Shown here: one piece after another, positions 7,133-15,642 of the stretch
Layout of the letters: each line of letters starts with the position of its first letter
Position numbering within the stretch: position 1 is the first letter of the stretch
From: Bacteroidota bacterium
GTDB taxonomy: Bacteria; Bacteroidota; Bacteroidia; Bacteroidales; VadinHA17
DNA: 33,800 bases
Assembly (NCBI GenBank): GCA_022703405.1
Contig: JAKLDT010000014.1
Location: 1-33,800 of the forward strand
Direction of reading: 5' to 3'
Program-made: the position numbers and the translations under genes
The notes under the pieces: generated by a model
Database searches by the model: none
Seen by the model: only the letters and a program-made list of their open reading frames with translations
What the model was told of the DNA's origin: nothing

Positions 7133-9286
7133 ATGGGAATAACTGAGATCAGAAATCAGCTTAAGACAGGCATCAGCCGGGATTATACATGGACTGCACT
7201 TCAGCAGGGCTATACTGATAAAATATTGTATATAAATGTCGGTAGCCCTGAAGTAAGGATCAAGGATGTTCCTCCTGTTATGAAGGAGAAGTTCATTGGA
7301 GGCAAGGGTTACGGACTGAGACTCCTTTGGGATGCGACAAAGCCTGATACACAATGGGATGATCCTGAAAATGAGATCATTATTTCCTCCGGACCAATAG
7401 GTGGAATAACACAGTACTCAGGTACCGGCAAATCGCTGGTAGTTAGTATTTCACCACAGACAAACTCGGTGATGGACAGTAATGTGGGAGGTTATTTCGG
7501 ATCCTTTCTGAAATTCGCAGGTTTTGATGCTCTTGAGATCCAGGGAAAAGCAGAAAATGATATTATAATCTATATCGACGGGATAAATCATCATATTGAG
7601 ATATTCGATGCTCCTGAAGAAGCTGTCGACAGTCACATTCTGACAGAACAGCTGACAGACTTGTTTGCTGAAAATGAGAATGATAAGAAGAATATCGGGA
7701 TTGTATCTTCCGGTATCGCAGCAGAGAATTCACTGATAGGGATGCTTAATTTCACTTTCTGGGATCCCAAAAGGAAAAAAGTAAGGCTGAAACAGGCCGG
7801 CAGAGGAGGAATCGGGACTGTCTTTCGCAATAAAAAAATTAAAGCTCTTGTATGTAAAATACCCGGTGTAAAAGGTAATCTGAATAATGTTGTTGATATT
7901 GAGGCGATTATGGAGCGTGGTCGTCGCTTTAACAGGGAGATAAGGGAACTTGACGACAAACAATGCCAGATGAGACAGGTCGGAACAGCCCACCTGATGG
8001 AGATAATGAATGACCATGATCTCCTTCCGACAATGAATTACCAGTATGGCAGTCATGAGGATGCCTGGAAAATTGATTCCTCGGTATGGAAAAGCAAATT
8101 CACACAGAACATCCCCGACGGATGCTGGATAGGCTGCACAATGTCCTGTAGTAAAGGGGCTGATAATGTTACGCTTACAACTGGTCCTTATAAGGGCCAG
8201 GTCGTAACAGTCGACGGACCTGAGTATGAAAATGCAGCGGGTCTGGGATCAAACTGCGGCATATTTGATCCGGCTTACATAATTGAAGCGAACTTTTATT
8301 GTGATACTTACGGGATATGTACAATAACATGGGGAACACTTACTGCTTTTATAATGGAGTGCTTCCAGCGTGGTATCCTGAATGCAGACCGGGCACAAGG
8401 CTTTGAAATGCATTTCGGTGAATCAGACAAGGCACTTGAATTGCTTCATTTAACAGCCAGGGGAGAGGGATTCGGACGCATTGCCGGAAGGGGTGTAAGG
8501 AAAATGAAGGAATTATTCATTGCAAACAAATGGGGTGATCCGGGGCTGATATTTGATATTGCCATGGAAAATAAGGGGCTGGAGTACTCGCAGTACATGT
8601 CGAAGGAATCTCTTGCACAGCAGGGCGGTTATGCCATGACAAACAAAGGACCCCAGCACGATGAAGCCTGGCTCATCTTCATGGATATGGTTAATAACCA
8701 GATCCCTACATTTGAGAACAAGGCTGAGGCTCTGCATTATTTCCCTATGTTCAGGACCTGGTTCGGACTTGTTGGCCTGTGTAAGCTCCCATGGAACGAT
8801 GTGGAACCTGAAACTAACGCCCAGACAGATGAACCTGCAAAAGTGCCTGAGCATGTTGATAATTATGTGACTATATATAAGGCTGTTACCGGAAGGGAGT
8901 TTGATAAGAACAGACTTGTTCAGGATTCAGAGAGAGTTTATAATTTCCAGCGAATATTCAACCTGCGGAGGGGATTTGGCACCCGGGTACACGACAGGCA
9001 GCCATACAGGGCTGCAGGCCCGGTTACAAGTGAGGAATACGAATCGAGAGCAGAAAGATATGACAGGCAACTGAAAGAACTTGTCGGCTTCAATACTGAA
9101 GGTCGGTCAACCCAGGAAAAAATGGCTGCCCTGAGGAAATACCGCGAGGATCAGTATGAATCGCTTCTCGATGCCGTCTATAAGCGCAGAGGCTGGAACA
9201 GAAACGGCGTACCAAAAATTGAATTCCTTCAGAAAATAGGTATGGATTTTCCTGAGCTGATAGAGGTTGTAAAGGATTTCCAGTAA
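7133..9286 (+). CDS. Aldehyde:ferredoxin oxidoreductase (AOR) family tungsto/molybdo-enzyme
   Basis: A 717-residue cytoplasmic enzyme that binds a W- or Mo-bispterin and one [4Fe-4S] cluster. The N-terminal AFOR domain (about 25-240) shows FIGGKGYGLRLLWD, SGPIGGITQYSGTG and SNVGGYFGSFLKFAG, the pterin-binding strands. The C-terminal domain follows from about 250. Cluster ligands are probably C331, C335, C339 and C550 (the last in GLCKLPW). The first three are spaced CX3CX3C, whereas the classic Pyrococcus AOR has CX2CX3C. At 717 residues it is about 100 longer than typical archaeal AOR, with an N-terminal extension and a longer tail. Substrates in the family include aldehydes, carboxylic acids and aromatic acyl-CoA; this one cannot be assigned. 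No ferredoxin-like electron-transfer subunit is adjacent. First gene of the cofactor operon. Confidence 0.9.
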   Translation: MGITEIRNQLKTGISRDYTWTALQQGYTDKILYINVGSPEVRIKDVPPVMKEKFIGGKGYGLRLLWDATKPDTQWDDPENEIIISSGPIGGITQYSGTGKSLVVSISPQTNSVMDSNVGGYFGSFLKFAGFDALEIQGKAENDIIIYIDGINHHIEIFDAPEEAVDSHILTEQLTDLFAENENDKKNIGIVSSGIAAENSLIGMLNFTFWDPKRKKVRLKQAGRGGIGTVFRNKKIKALVCKIPGVKGNLNNVVDIEAIMERGRRFNREIRELDDKQCQMRQVGTAHLMEIMNDHDLLPTMNYQYGSHEDAWKIDSSVWKSKFTQNIPDGCWIGCTMSCSKGADNVTLTTGPYKGQVVTVDGPEYENAAGLGSNCGIFDPAYIIEANFYCDTYGICTITWGTLTAFIMECFQRGILNADRAQGFEMHFGESDKALELLHLTARGEGFGRIAGRGVRKMKELFIANKWGDPGLIFDIAMENKGLEYSQYMSKESLAQQGGYAMTNKGPQHDEAWLIFMDMVNNQIPTFENKAEALHYFPMFRTWFGLVGLCKLPWNDVEPETNAQTDEPAKVPEHVDNYVTIYKAVTGREFDKNRLVQDSERVYNFQRIFNLRRGFGTRVHDRQPYRAAGPVTSEEYESRAERYDRQLKELVGFNTEGRSTQEKMAALRKYREDQYESLLDAVYKRRGWNRNGVPKIEFLQKIGMDFPELIEVVKDFQ

Positions 9287-9328
9287 TTTGCAGTCATATT
9301 TGCATTTTACGATATAGCTTCTCCTCAC

Positions 9329-9877
9329 ATGCAAACCCTTGTATCCTTTCTTCGCGGCGTGAATATGACCGGTCATAATACAATAAAAATGACTGAGTTG
9401 TCAGATATGTTCAGCAATCTGGGGTTTAAAAACAATAAAACCTATATACAAAGCGGAAATGTAATTTTCAAAGCTGCAGGGAAGACATCTCAGCAAGAGA
9501 CAGAAAGACAAATAGAAACTGAAATCAAAAGAAGATTTGGCCATACGGTTCCGGTCATGATCAGATCTGTTGCTGATTTGCGATTGATTTCAGAGAAAAA
9601 TCCATACCTCGTGGAACCGGATTTTGATCCCGCAAAAATGGCAGTTATCTTTCTTAAGGAGAGTATCACAGAAACTCAATCCGAAAAAATGATAAATATC
9701 AATTATCCACCGGATAAATATCAATTATCAGAAAAGGAAATATTGACTTTCTGTCCGAATGGATTTGGCAAGACCAGGCTGTATACTAATTTTTTCGAAA
9801 GCAAAATGGGCGTAACCGGTACAGCCCGGAACTGGAAAACTGTTATGTCACTATTAACTATAGCTGAAGAATTCTGA
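9329..9877 (+). CDS. DUF1697 family protein
   Basis: A 182-residue protein with the DUF1697 signature: FLRGVNMTGHNTIKMTEL at the N-terminus, then TYIQSGNVIF near residue 40 and a C-terminal block containing KTRLYTNFFESKMG and TARNW. The function of the family is unknown. It sits 42 bases after the AOR gene and 2 bases before the WtpA-like gene, so it appears to lie inside the W/Mo operon. DUF1697 genes are usually found in unrelated contexts, so the position may be an insertion and not a functional link. Confidence 0.88.
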   Translation: MQTLVSFLRGVNMTGHNTIKMTELSDMFSNLGFKNNKTYIQSGNVIFKAAGKTSQQETERQIETEIKRRFGHTVPVMIRSVADLRLISEKNPYLVEPDFDPAKMAVIFLKESITETQSEKMININYPPDKYQLSEKEILTFCPNGFGKTRLYTNFFESKMGVTGTARNWKTVMSLLTIAEEF

Positions 9878-9879
9878 AT

Positions 9880-10839
9880 ATGAGAAAGCTGCTCCTGTTT
9901 TCAATTGTTGCCTTATTTTTTATTTCAGCTTGCAGAACCAAAAGCAGCCAGGAGAAGAGTGACATTATTATTTTTCATGCAGGAAGCCTGTCTGTGCCAT
10001 TTCATGAACTTAAGGAAGTGTACTCAAAAAGAAATCCGGGGATAAAAATACTTCTTGAACCGGCTGGCAGCCTTGTCTGTGCACGCAAGATAACTGAGCT
10101 TAAAAAGCCCTGCGACATTATAGCCTCTGCTGACTATTATGTTATAAATCAGCTTCTTATTCCTGAATACGCTGACTGGAGCATAAGATTTGCGACTAAT
10201 GAAATTGTAATTGCATTCAGTGACAAGGCAAGATATTCAGATGAAATTGATTCAGCAAATTGCTTTGATATTCTGCTAAGGGATGATGTCCTTTATGGCC
10301 GTTCCGATCCTGATGCAGATCCATGCGGATACAGGAGCGTGCTTGTAATGAAGCTGGCTGAAAAGTATTACAAGAAACCCGGACTTGCTGACAGGCTTAC
10401 ATCAAAAAACCGTGATTACATTCGTCCGAAAGAAGTTGACCTCGTAGCGCTTATCGAATCCAACTCTATTGATTACATGTTTCAGTACAAATCCGTTGCA
10501 ATCCAGCATAACCTGCGGTATGTAGAGCTCCCGGCAGAAATAAATCTTTCGGATCCTTCAATGGAAGAGTTCTATAATACAGCTGTTTTAAGCATACGTG
10601 GCAATAAACCCGATGACAAGATAACAGTCAGGGGTGAGTTTATTAATTACAGTCTGACAGTGCCTTTAAATGCGCCAGACAGGGAGGCTGCAATCAAATT
10701 CCTTTCTTTCGTTCTGGGAAATGAGGGTATGGAGATATTCAGGAAGAACGGGCAGAAACCACTGATTCCGCTCAGCACTGAGCAGCCGGGTAAAATACCT
10801 GAAGAACTTAAGATCTTTCTGCCTGATATCAGAAAATAA
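9880..10839 (+). CDS. wtpA: WtpA-type tungstate/molybdate-binding lipoprotein
   Basis: A 319-residue substrate-binding protein with an N-terminal lipoprotein signal (LFFISAC, lipid at C18). Family marks are HAGSLSVPFHELKEVY, EPAGSLVCARKITELKKPCD, ASADYYVI, FATNEIVIAF, GRSDPDADPCGYRS (D147 is a candidate metal-oxyanion ligand) and DYMFQYKSVAIQHNLRY. This pattern is that of WtpA/ModA-like proteins of archaea and some bacteria, which bind tungstate and molybdate very tightly, and not of classic ModA or TupA. It feeds the permease and ATPase encoded next (2-base gap). Together with AOR this favours tungstate, but molybdate cannot be excluded. Confidence 0.9.
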   Translation: MRKLLLFSIVALFFISACRTKSSQEKSDIIIFHAGSLSVPFHELKEVYSKRNPGIKILLEPAGSLVCARKITELKKPCDIIASADYYVINQLLIPEYADWSIRFATNEIVIAFSDKARYSDEIDSANCFDILLRDDVLYGRSDPDADPCGYRSVLVMKLAEKYYKKPGLADRLTSKNRDYIRPKEVDLVALIESNSIDYMFQYKSVAIQHNLRYVELPAEINLSDPSMEEFYNTAVLSIRGNKPDDKITVRGEFINYSLTVPLNAPDREAAIKFLSFVLGNEGMEIFRKNGQKPLIPLSTEQPGKIPEELKIFLPDIRK

Positions 10840-10841
10840 AA

Positions 10842-11651
10842 ATGAAAAGAACAGGAACCTTCAATCTCTTGCTGCTTCTTCTGTCATCACTGGTGCTCCT
10901 ATTCCTGGTAGCTCCTCTGCTGGGAATGTTCATTTCAACAAATGCGGGCGATTTTTTTGCCACTGCAGCTGAAGAAGAAGTCAGGCAGAGCATCTGGCTC
11001 ACGGTATGGGTTGCCTTTGTGTCAACGCTTTTGTTCGCACTGGCTGCAGTACCCTTTGCCTGGATTCTGGCCAGGAAGGAATTCCCAATGAAAAGTGTAG
11101 TTCAGGGAATCATAGATCTGCCTGTAGTTCTGCCACATACAGCAGCGGGGATTGCTCTGCTTGGTTTCATATCGAGGGACGGATTTCTTGGGAAAATTGC
11201 TTCATTTGCAGGCCTGAACCTTGTGAATAATCCGGCAGGAATTGCCCTTGCAATGGCCTTCGTCAGTCTGCCTTTTCTCATTAACTCTGCCCGCGACGGT
11301 TTTGCTGCTGTGCCCGAACGCCTTGAGAAAGCCGCATTAAACCTGGGCGCTGGAAGGGGACGTGTCTTTTTTACTATTTCACTACCTCTTGCCTGGCGGA
11401 GCATTATAACAGGCTTTGTGATGATGTTTGCAAGGGGGATGAGTGAGTTCGGAGCAGTTGTAATTATCGCCTATCACCCCATGATTGCACCGGTGCTGAT
11501 CTATGACCGGTTCAGCTCCTTCGGTCTTAAACATGCCCGGCCGACTGCAGTATTGTTCATAATAGTTGCACTGGCAGTATTTACAGTCCTCAGGCTGATA
11601 TCCGACCGGAAACCCACAGGAATTAAAACGGAAGAGGATGCTGAAGCTTGA
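10842..11651 (+). CDS. wtpB: Tungstate/molybdate ABC transporter permease
   Basis: A 269-residue integral membrane protein with about six helices, the first at residues 9-30 (NLLLLLLSSLVLLFLVAPLLG). The EAA-loop signature for contact with the ATPase is in AALNLGAGRGRVFFTISLPLA near residue 165-185. Segments such as DLPVVLPHTAAGIALL and ARGMSEFGAVVIIAYHP are characteristic of ModB/WtpB permeases. It lies between the binding protein (2-base gap) and the ATPase (14-base overlap). Confidence 0.9.
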   Translation: MKRTGTFNLLLLLLSSLVLLFLVAPLLGMFISTNAGDFFATAAEEEVRQSIWLTVWVAFVSTLLFALAAVPFAWILARKEFPMKSVVQGIIDLPVVLPHTAAGIALLGFISRDGFLGKIASFAGLNLVNNPAGIALAMAFVSLPFLINSARDGFAAVPERLEKAALNLGAGRGRVFFTISLPLAWRSIITGFVMMFARGMSEFGAVVIIAYHPMIAPVLIYDRFSSFGLKHARPTAVLFIIVALAVFTVLRLISDRKPTGIKTEEDAEA

Positions 11652-12696
11652 TAAAGTATGCAGAAAGCTGGGATCATTCCGGCTGGCGGATATTACACTT
11701 GATATCCCTGCAGGGACCTATTATGTGCTGCTGGGTCGTTCAGGAGCAGGGAAGACACAGCTTCTTGAGCTTATTGCAGGACTTACCCGGACTGACAGCG
11801 GTGCAATATGGCTTGATGGTGTTAATATCACTCAGGAAAGTATTCAGAAAAGAAGAATCGGACTTGTTTTCCAGGATTATGCAATTTTCCCCAACATGTC
11901 AGTGTTTGCCAATATAGCTTATTCACTGACTTCCGGAAGGTATGACAGGACTGCAGTAAAGGAGCGTGTTATTTCTGTTGCCCGGGAACTGAACATAATG
12001 CATCTTCTCGACAGAGATACAAGGCACCTGTCAGGTGGTGAAAAACAACGGGTTGCACTTGCCCGTACACTCATAACTTCACCAAAGCTGCTTCTGCTTG
12101 ACGAACCAATGTCCTCTGTTGATGCAAGCCTGAAGGATGATATCAGGCGTTTATTACGGAGACTGAACAGGCAGGGACTTACAATAATACACGTGACTCA
12201 TGACTACCGTGAGGCTGTCAGCCTGGCCTCAAGAGTGGGAGTTATGCACAATGGAAAGATAATACAGGAAGGTACTCCCGATAAGGTTTTCCGCAAGCCT
12301 GTCAACAGGTTCGTTGCCCGTTACGCCGGTATACGAAATTTCTTCAGGGTCAGGTTCACGGAAAATAACGGAGAATACCTGGCAGTAAGCAGTAAGAACA
12401 TAACTTTCAGTTTATCAGAAGATTCCTTCCCTGATGAAGGAATGATCATTCTGAGAAGTGACGATATTGAAATATCCACTGTTTCTCCTCCGGCAGTTAA
12501 GAAAAATGCTTTCAGAGGTATTGTAACTGAAATATTACCAACTGAATCGGGTTACGAACTTACAGTTGATGCAGGCGAGGTCTTTTATGTGGATATCTCC
12601 GCCGACATGTATAAAAATCATCCTGTAACAGAGCAGTCGGAAGTTTGGCTTAATTTTGCAGCGGAAGCGCTTGTTGTCTTACAGGGTACAGGGTAG
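11638..12696 (+). CDS. wtpC: Tungstate/molybdate ABC transporter ATP-binding protein
   Basis: A 352-residue ATPase. Walker A GRSGAGKT lies near residue 33, the Q-loop in VFQDYAIFPNMSV near 79, the ABC signature LSGGEKQRVALARTL near 130, Walker B LLLLDEPMSSVD near 152 and the switch His in IIHVTHDY near 185. The part after about residue 230 forms a TOBE/regulatory domain (LRSDDIEIS and the following strands). It overlaps the permease gene by 14 bases, with GAAGAGG directly before the ATG. This is the MalK/ModC-type half of the oxyanion importer. Confidence 0.9.
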   Translation: MLKLDKVCRKLGSFRLADITLDIPAGTYYVLLGRSGAGKTQLLELIAGLTRTDSGAIWLDGVNITQESIQKRRIGLVFQDYAIFPNMSVFANIAYSLTSGRYDRTAVKERVISVARELNIMHLLDRDTRHLSGGEKQRVALARTLITSPKLLLLDEPMSSVDASLKDDIRRLLRRLNRQGLTIIHVTHDYREAVSLASRVGVMHNGKIIQEGTPDKVFRKPVNRFVARYAGIRNFFRVRFTENNGEYLAVSSKNITFSLSEDSFPDEGMIILRSDDIEISTVSPPAVKKNAFRGIVTEILPTESGYELTVDAGEVFYVDISADMYKNHPVTEQSEVWLNFAAEALVVLQGTG

Positions 12697-12723
12697 CTTT
12701 GAGCATTTACAATATTATATAAA

Positions 12724-13899
12724 ATGATTTCTTTCGATAAGGCTTATGAAACAGTAATGGCCTCATCATTCAGGATGGGGACAGAGGAGGTTCCTTTCAC
12801 TGCTGCTGCAGGGAGGGTGCTTGCAACTGAAATTCTCAGTGATATTGATATGCCTCCTTTCAACAAGGCAACAGTTGACGGTTTTGCATGCCGGTTGGAA
12901 GATATCGAAATGGAACTGGCTGTTATTGAGACAATTCCTGCAGGGCGCTTGCCGGAAAAGGCTATCCGGAAGGGAGAATGTTCAAGGATCATGACCGGGG
13001 CTCCGGTTCCGGATGGAGCAGATTGTATTATTATGGTAGAAGATACAGTTCTACTGCCTTCAGGTTTTGTGAAATTCACAGGAGTAAATACCAAGGCAAA
13101 CATTTCATTCAGGGGCGAGGATATCAAAAAAGGAGAAGCCGTCCTTCATCCGGGGAAATTATTAAGTCCTCAGGATATTGCTGTACTTGCTTCCGTTGGC
13201 GCAGTTTCCGCAACAGTAAGCATTAAGCCTCTTATCGGCATTATCAGCACAGGTGACGAGCTTGTTGAACCACAATATGTACCTGCCATGTCGCAGATAA
13301 GGAACTCAAATGCATGGCAACTGATAGCGCATTCTGAGAAAACAGGTTGTGAATCAAGATATTACGGGATTGCAAGGGATGATGAGGCTGAAACTTTCAA
13401 TATTGTGAATAAGGCAGTTTCAGAGTGCGATATACTTCTTCTTACAGGCGGTGTTTCAATGGGGGATTTTGATTTTGTTCCTTCAGTTCTTGAAAGGGCA
13501 GGAGTTAAAATACTTTTCTCGCGAGTCAGGGTTCAGCCAGGAAAACCAACCACATTCGGAATACATGAGAAGTGCCTTGTATTCGGATTACCGGGGAATC
13601 CGGTCTCATCTTTTATTCAGTTTGAGCTGCTGGTCCGCCCCCTGGTTTACAGGATGATGGGACACGAATGGAAACCCATGTCACTTGACCTTGTGATTGA
13701 TGATAATTACAGGAGACGTTCATCTGACCGCCTTGGCTTCGTCCCAGTCAGAATAAGCCCAGAAGGTACAGTGAAAATCATTGATTATCACGGATCTGCA
13801 CACATAAATTCAATGTCGATGGCTGATGCAGTCATGTCGGTTCCTGAAGGCAGGAGTGAAATACGAAAGGGGGAGATTGTTCATGTTAGACAGATTTGA
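12724..13899 (+). CDS. moeA: Molybdopterin molybdotransferase MoeA
   Basis: A 391-residue enzyme that inserts molybdate (or tungstate) into adenylylated molybdopterin. Family motifs are DMPPFNKATVDGFA near residue 42, RIMTGAPVPDGADCIIMVED near 87-107, GIISTGDELVEP near 174, LLTGGVSMGDFDFVP near 240 and FGLPGNPVSS near 286. The C-terminal MoeA domain IV ends at IVHVRQI. It follows wtpC by 27 bases and overlaps moaA by 17 bases. Length is normal. The order of metal uptake genes then metal insertion suggests dedicated use for the AOR enzyme. Confidence 0.94.
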   Translation: MISFDKAYETVMASSFRMGTEEVPFTAAAGRVLATEILSDIDMPPFNKATVDGFACRLEDIEMELAVIETIPAGRLPEKAIRKGECSRIMTGAPVPDGADCIIMVEDTVLLPSGFVKFTGVNTKANISFRGEDIKKGEAVLHPGKLLSPQDIAVLASVGAVSATVSIKPLIGIISTGDELVEPQYVPAMSQIRNSNAWQLIAHSEKTGCESRYYGIARDDEAETFNIVNKAVSECDILLLTGGVSMGDFDFVPSVLERAGVKILFSRVRVQPGKPTTFGIHEKCLVFGLPGNPVSSFIQFELLVRPLVYRMMGHEWKPMSLDLVIDDNYRRRSSDRLGFVPVRISPEGTVKIIDYHGSAHINSMSMADAVMSVPEGRSEIRKGEIVHVRQI

Positions 13900-14683
13900 C
13901 AGGCAAATAAATTATCTGAGGATCTCAGTTACCGACCGTTGTAATCTCCGGTGCGTTTACTGTATGCCATCGGAGGGTATTCAGCTGCTGAAACATACTG
14001 AAATTCTTACTTTTGATGAGATAACTTCTTTCTGCAGAGTCGCTGTCAGTCATGGAATTACGAAAGTCAGACTTACAGGAGGCGAGCCTCTTGTGAGAAA
14101 GGGTATCAGCGCTCTTGTAAGAATGCTGGCGGACCTTAACGGGATATCAGACCTCTCGATGACAACAAACGGGATATTGCTCAGGGATCATGCGGATGAA
14201 CTTAAATCAGCCGGACTCCACCGGGTTAATATCAGTCTGGATACGGTTAATCCTTATAAATTCAGGGAAATATGCAGAGGAGGTGACATAAAAATGGTAT
14301 TTGAGGGGATCAATGCCGCTATCGATGCCGGGCTTACACCTGTCAAGATTAATTGCGTTGTCAGGAAATCGGATGACGAACCGGACGCAAGGGAGGTAGC
14401 AGAATTCTGCAGCAAAAAGGGGCTGGAAATAAGATATATAAGGCAGATGGATCTTGTGCGTGGCCATTTTTCAACTGTAATCGGAGGCACAGGAGGAGAC
14501 TGTGCTCATTGCAACCGTCTCAGGATCACCGCTAACGGTATTCTGAAACCCTGCCTCTTCAGTGATCTTGAATTTGATATAAGAAAGCTGGGAGCAGAGC
14601 AGGCTTTCATGAAAGCAATTGAGCTGAAACCGGATTGCGGAAGTGTAAACAGCAAAAGTGCATTTTATAATATAGGAGGCTGA
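13883..14683 (+). CDS. moaA: GTP 3',8-cyclase MoaA, compact form
   Basis: A 266-residue radical-SAM enzyme that starts molybdopterin synthesis from GTP. The SAM cluster is held by C20, C24 and C27 (CNLRCVYC), followed by the glycine-rich LTGGEPLVR. The second cluster is at C207, C210 and C224 (CX2CX13C, in DCAHCNRLRITANG...PC). The protein ends in NIGG, keeping the C-terminal double glycine needed in MoaA. It is about 50-60 residues shorter than E. coli MoaA (329). Most of the loss lies between RYIRQMDLVRGHF and the second cluster. The ATG at 13883 has AAGGGGGAG before it and matches the usual MoaA N-terminus; the frame is open further upstream to 13826. Confidence 0.88.
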   Translation: MLDRFDRQINYLRISVTDRCNLRCVYCMPSEGIQLLKHTEILTFDEITSFCRVAVSHGITKVRLTGGEPLVRKGISALVRMLADLNGISDLSMTTNGILLRDHADELKSAGLHRVNISLDTVNPYKFREICRGGDIKMVFEGINAAIDAGLTPVKINCVVRKSDDEPDAREVAEFCSKKGLEIRYIRQMDLVRGHFSTVIGGTGGDCAHCNRLRITANGILKPCLFSDLEFDIRKLGAEQAFMKAIELKPDCGSVNSKSAFYNIGG

Positions 14684-14686
14684 ATT

Positions 14687-15133
14687 ATGAATAAACTGAC
14701 ACACACTGATACTGAAGGAAAAGCTGTAATGGTTGATATCGGTACAAAGATTATCCAGCAACGTGTTGCACGTGCGGCAGGAAGTATAATGCTTGCGCCT
14801 GAGACGATAAAGCTGCTGAAGGAAAACAGCATCAAAAAGGGTGATGCTCTGACTGTTGCACAACTTGCAGGCATTGCTTCTGCAAAAAAAACATCTGAGC
14901 TGATACCTCTCTGTCATAATATTCTGCTTGAGAATATAAAGGTTGAACTTAAAGTAACTGATTCCGGTGTAAGCGCGGAAAGCGAAGTTAGGACAACAGG
15001 AAAAACAGGCGTTGAGATGGAGGCTCTGACTGCAGTTTCCCTTGCACTTCTTACTGTTTATGATATGTGCAAGGCGGTTGATAAGCAAATGGTGATAAGT
15101 GAAATTCGCCTTACTGAAAAACTTAAGCTATGA
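14687..15133 (+). CDS. moaC: Cyclic pyranopterin monophosphate synthase MoaC
   Basis: A 148-residue protein that converts the MoaA product into cyclic pyranopterin monophosphate. Family motifs are MVDIGTK near the N-terminus, KKGDALTVAQLAGIASAKKT near 46-65, ELIPLCHNILLENI near 67, and TGVEMEALTAVSLALLTVYDMCKA near 104-127, including the conserved metal/substrate residues. It has a good GGAGG ribosome site and lies 3 bases after moaA. The downstream mogA overlaps it by 4 bases (ATGA). Length is normal. Confidence 0.94.
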   Translation: MNKLTHTDTEGKAVMVDIGTKIIQQRVARAAGSIMLAPETIKLLKENSIKKGDALTVAQLAGIASAKKTSELIPLCHNILLENIKVELKVTDSGVSAESEVRTTGKTGVEMEALTAVSLALLTVYDMCKAVDKQMVISEIRLTEKLKL

Positions 15134-15642
15134 ACTTTCCTGAAAAACTTGAAATACTTGTAATAACACTGAGTGACAGGGCTTACAGGGGTGAATATAA
15201 GGATCTTAGCGGACCAGGGATAAAGGAGATGCTCTCAGGTTTCTTCGCAGTTAAGGAATTGGAAGTATCTGTTGACACAAGGCTTCTTCCCGATGACTCA
15301 GAGCTTCTCAGGAATGAATTGCTCAAAGCCATCACGCGGTACAATATTATTGTCACTTCCGGGGGTACAGGTATTGGTCCGAGGGATATTACGGTTGAGA
15401 CTGTAAAACCCATGCTTGAGAAGGAACTGCCTGGTATTATGGAATATATACGTGTTAAGTACGGCGCTGAAAAGCCAAATGCCCTTTTAAGCAGGGGGGT
15501 GGCAGGAATAGCAGGTAAATCAGTGATTTACACACTTCCGGGTTCTGTAAAAGCTGTTGAGGAATATATGCATGAAATACTGAAAACCCTTATGCATGTA
15601 CTTCAGATGCAGTATGGGATCGACACGCATTCAAAACACTAA
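15130..15642 (+). CDS. mog: Molybdopterin adenylyltransferase MogA/MoaB
   Basis: A 170-residue MogA/MoaB-type protein. It adenylylates molybdopterin, the step before metal insertion by MoeA. Motifs are VITLSDRAYRGEYKDLSGP near the N-terminus, VTSGGTGIGPRDITVETVKPML near 74-95 and VIYTLPGSVKAVEEYM near 134. It ends the cofactor operon. Its stop overlaps that of the convergent plug-protein gene by four bases, leaving no room for an intergenic terminator. Confidence 0.92.
   Translation: MNFPEKLEILVITLSDRAYRGEYKDLSGPGIKEMLSGFFAVKELEVSVDTRLLPDDSELLRNELLKAITRYNIIVTSGGTGIGPRDITVETVKPMLEKELPGIMEYIRVKYGAEKPNALLSRGVAGIAGKSVIYTLPGSVKAVEEYMHEILKTLMHVLQMQYGIDTHSKH

Noticed and set aside
9880-12696. Sulfate, phosphate or iron ABC importer
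   Set aside because: The binding protein has the HAGSL, ARKITEL and DPCGYRS pattern of WtpA, and MoeA follows directly.
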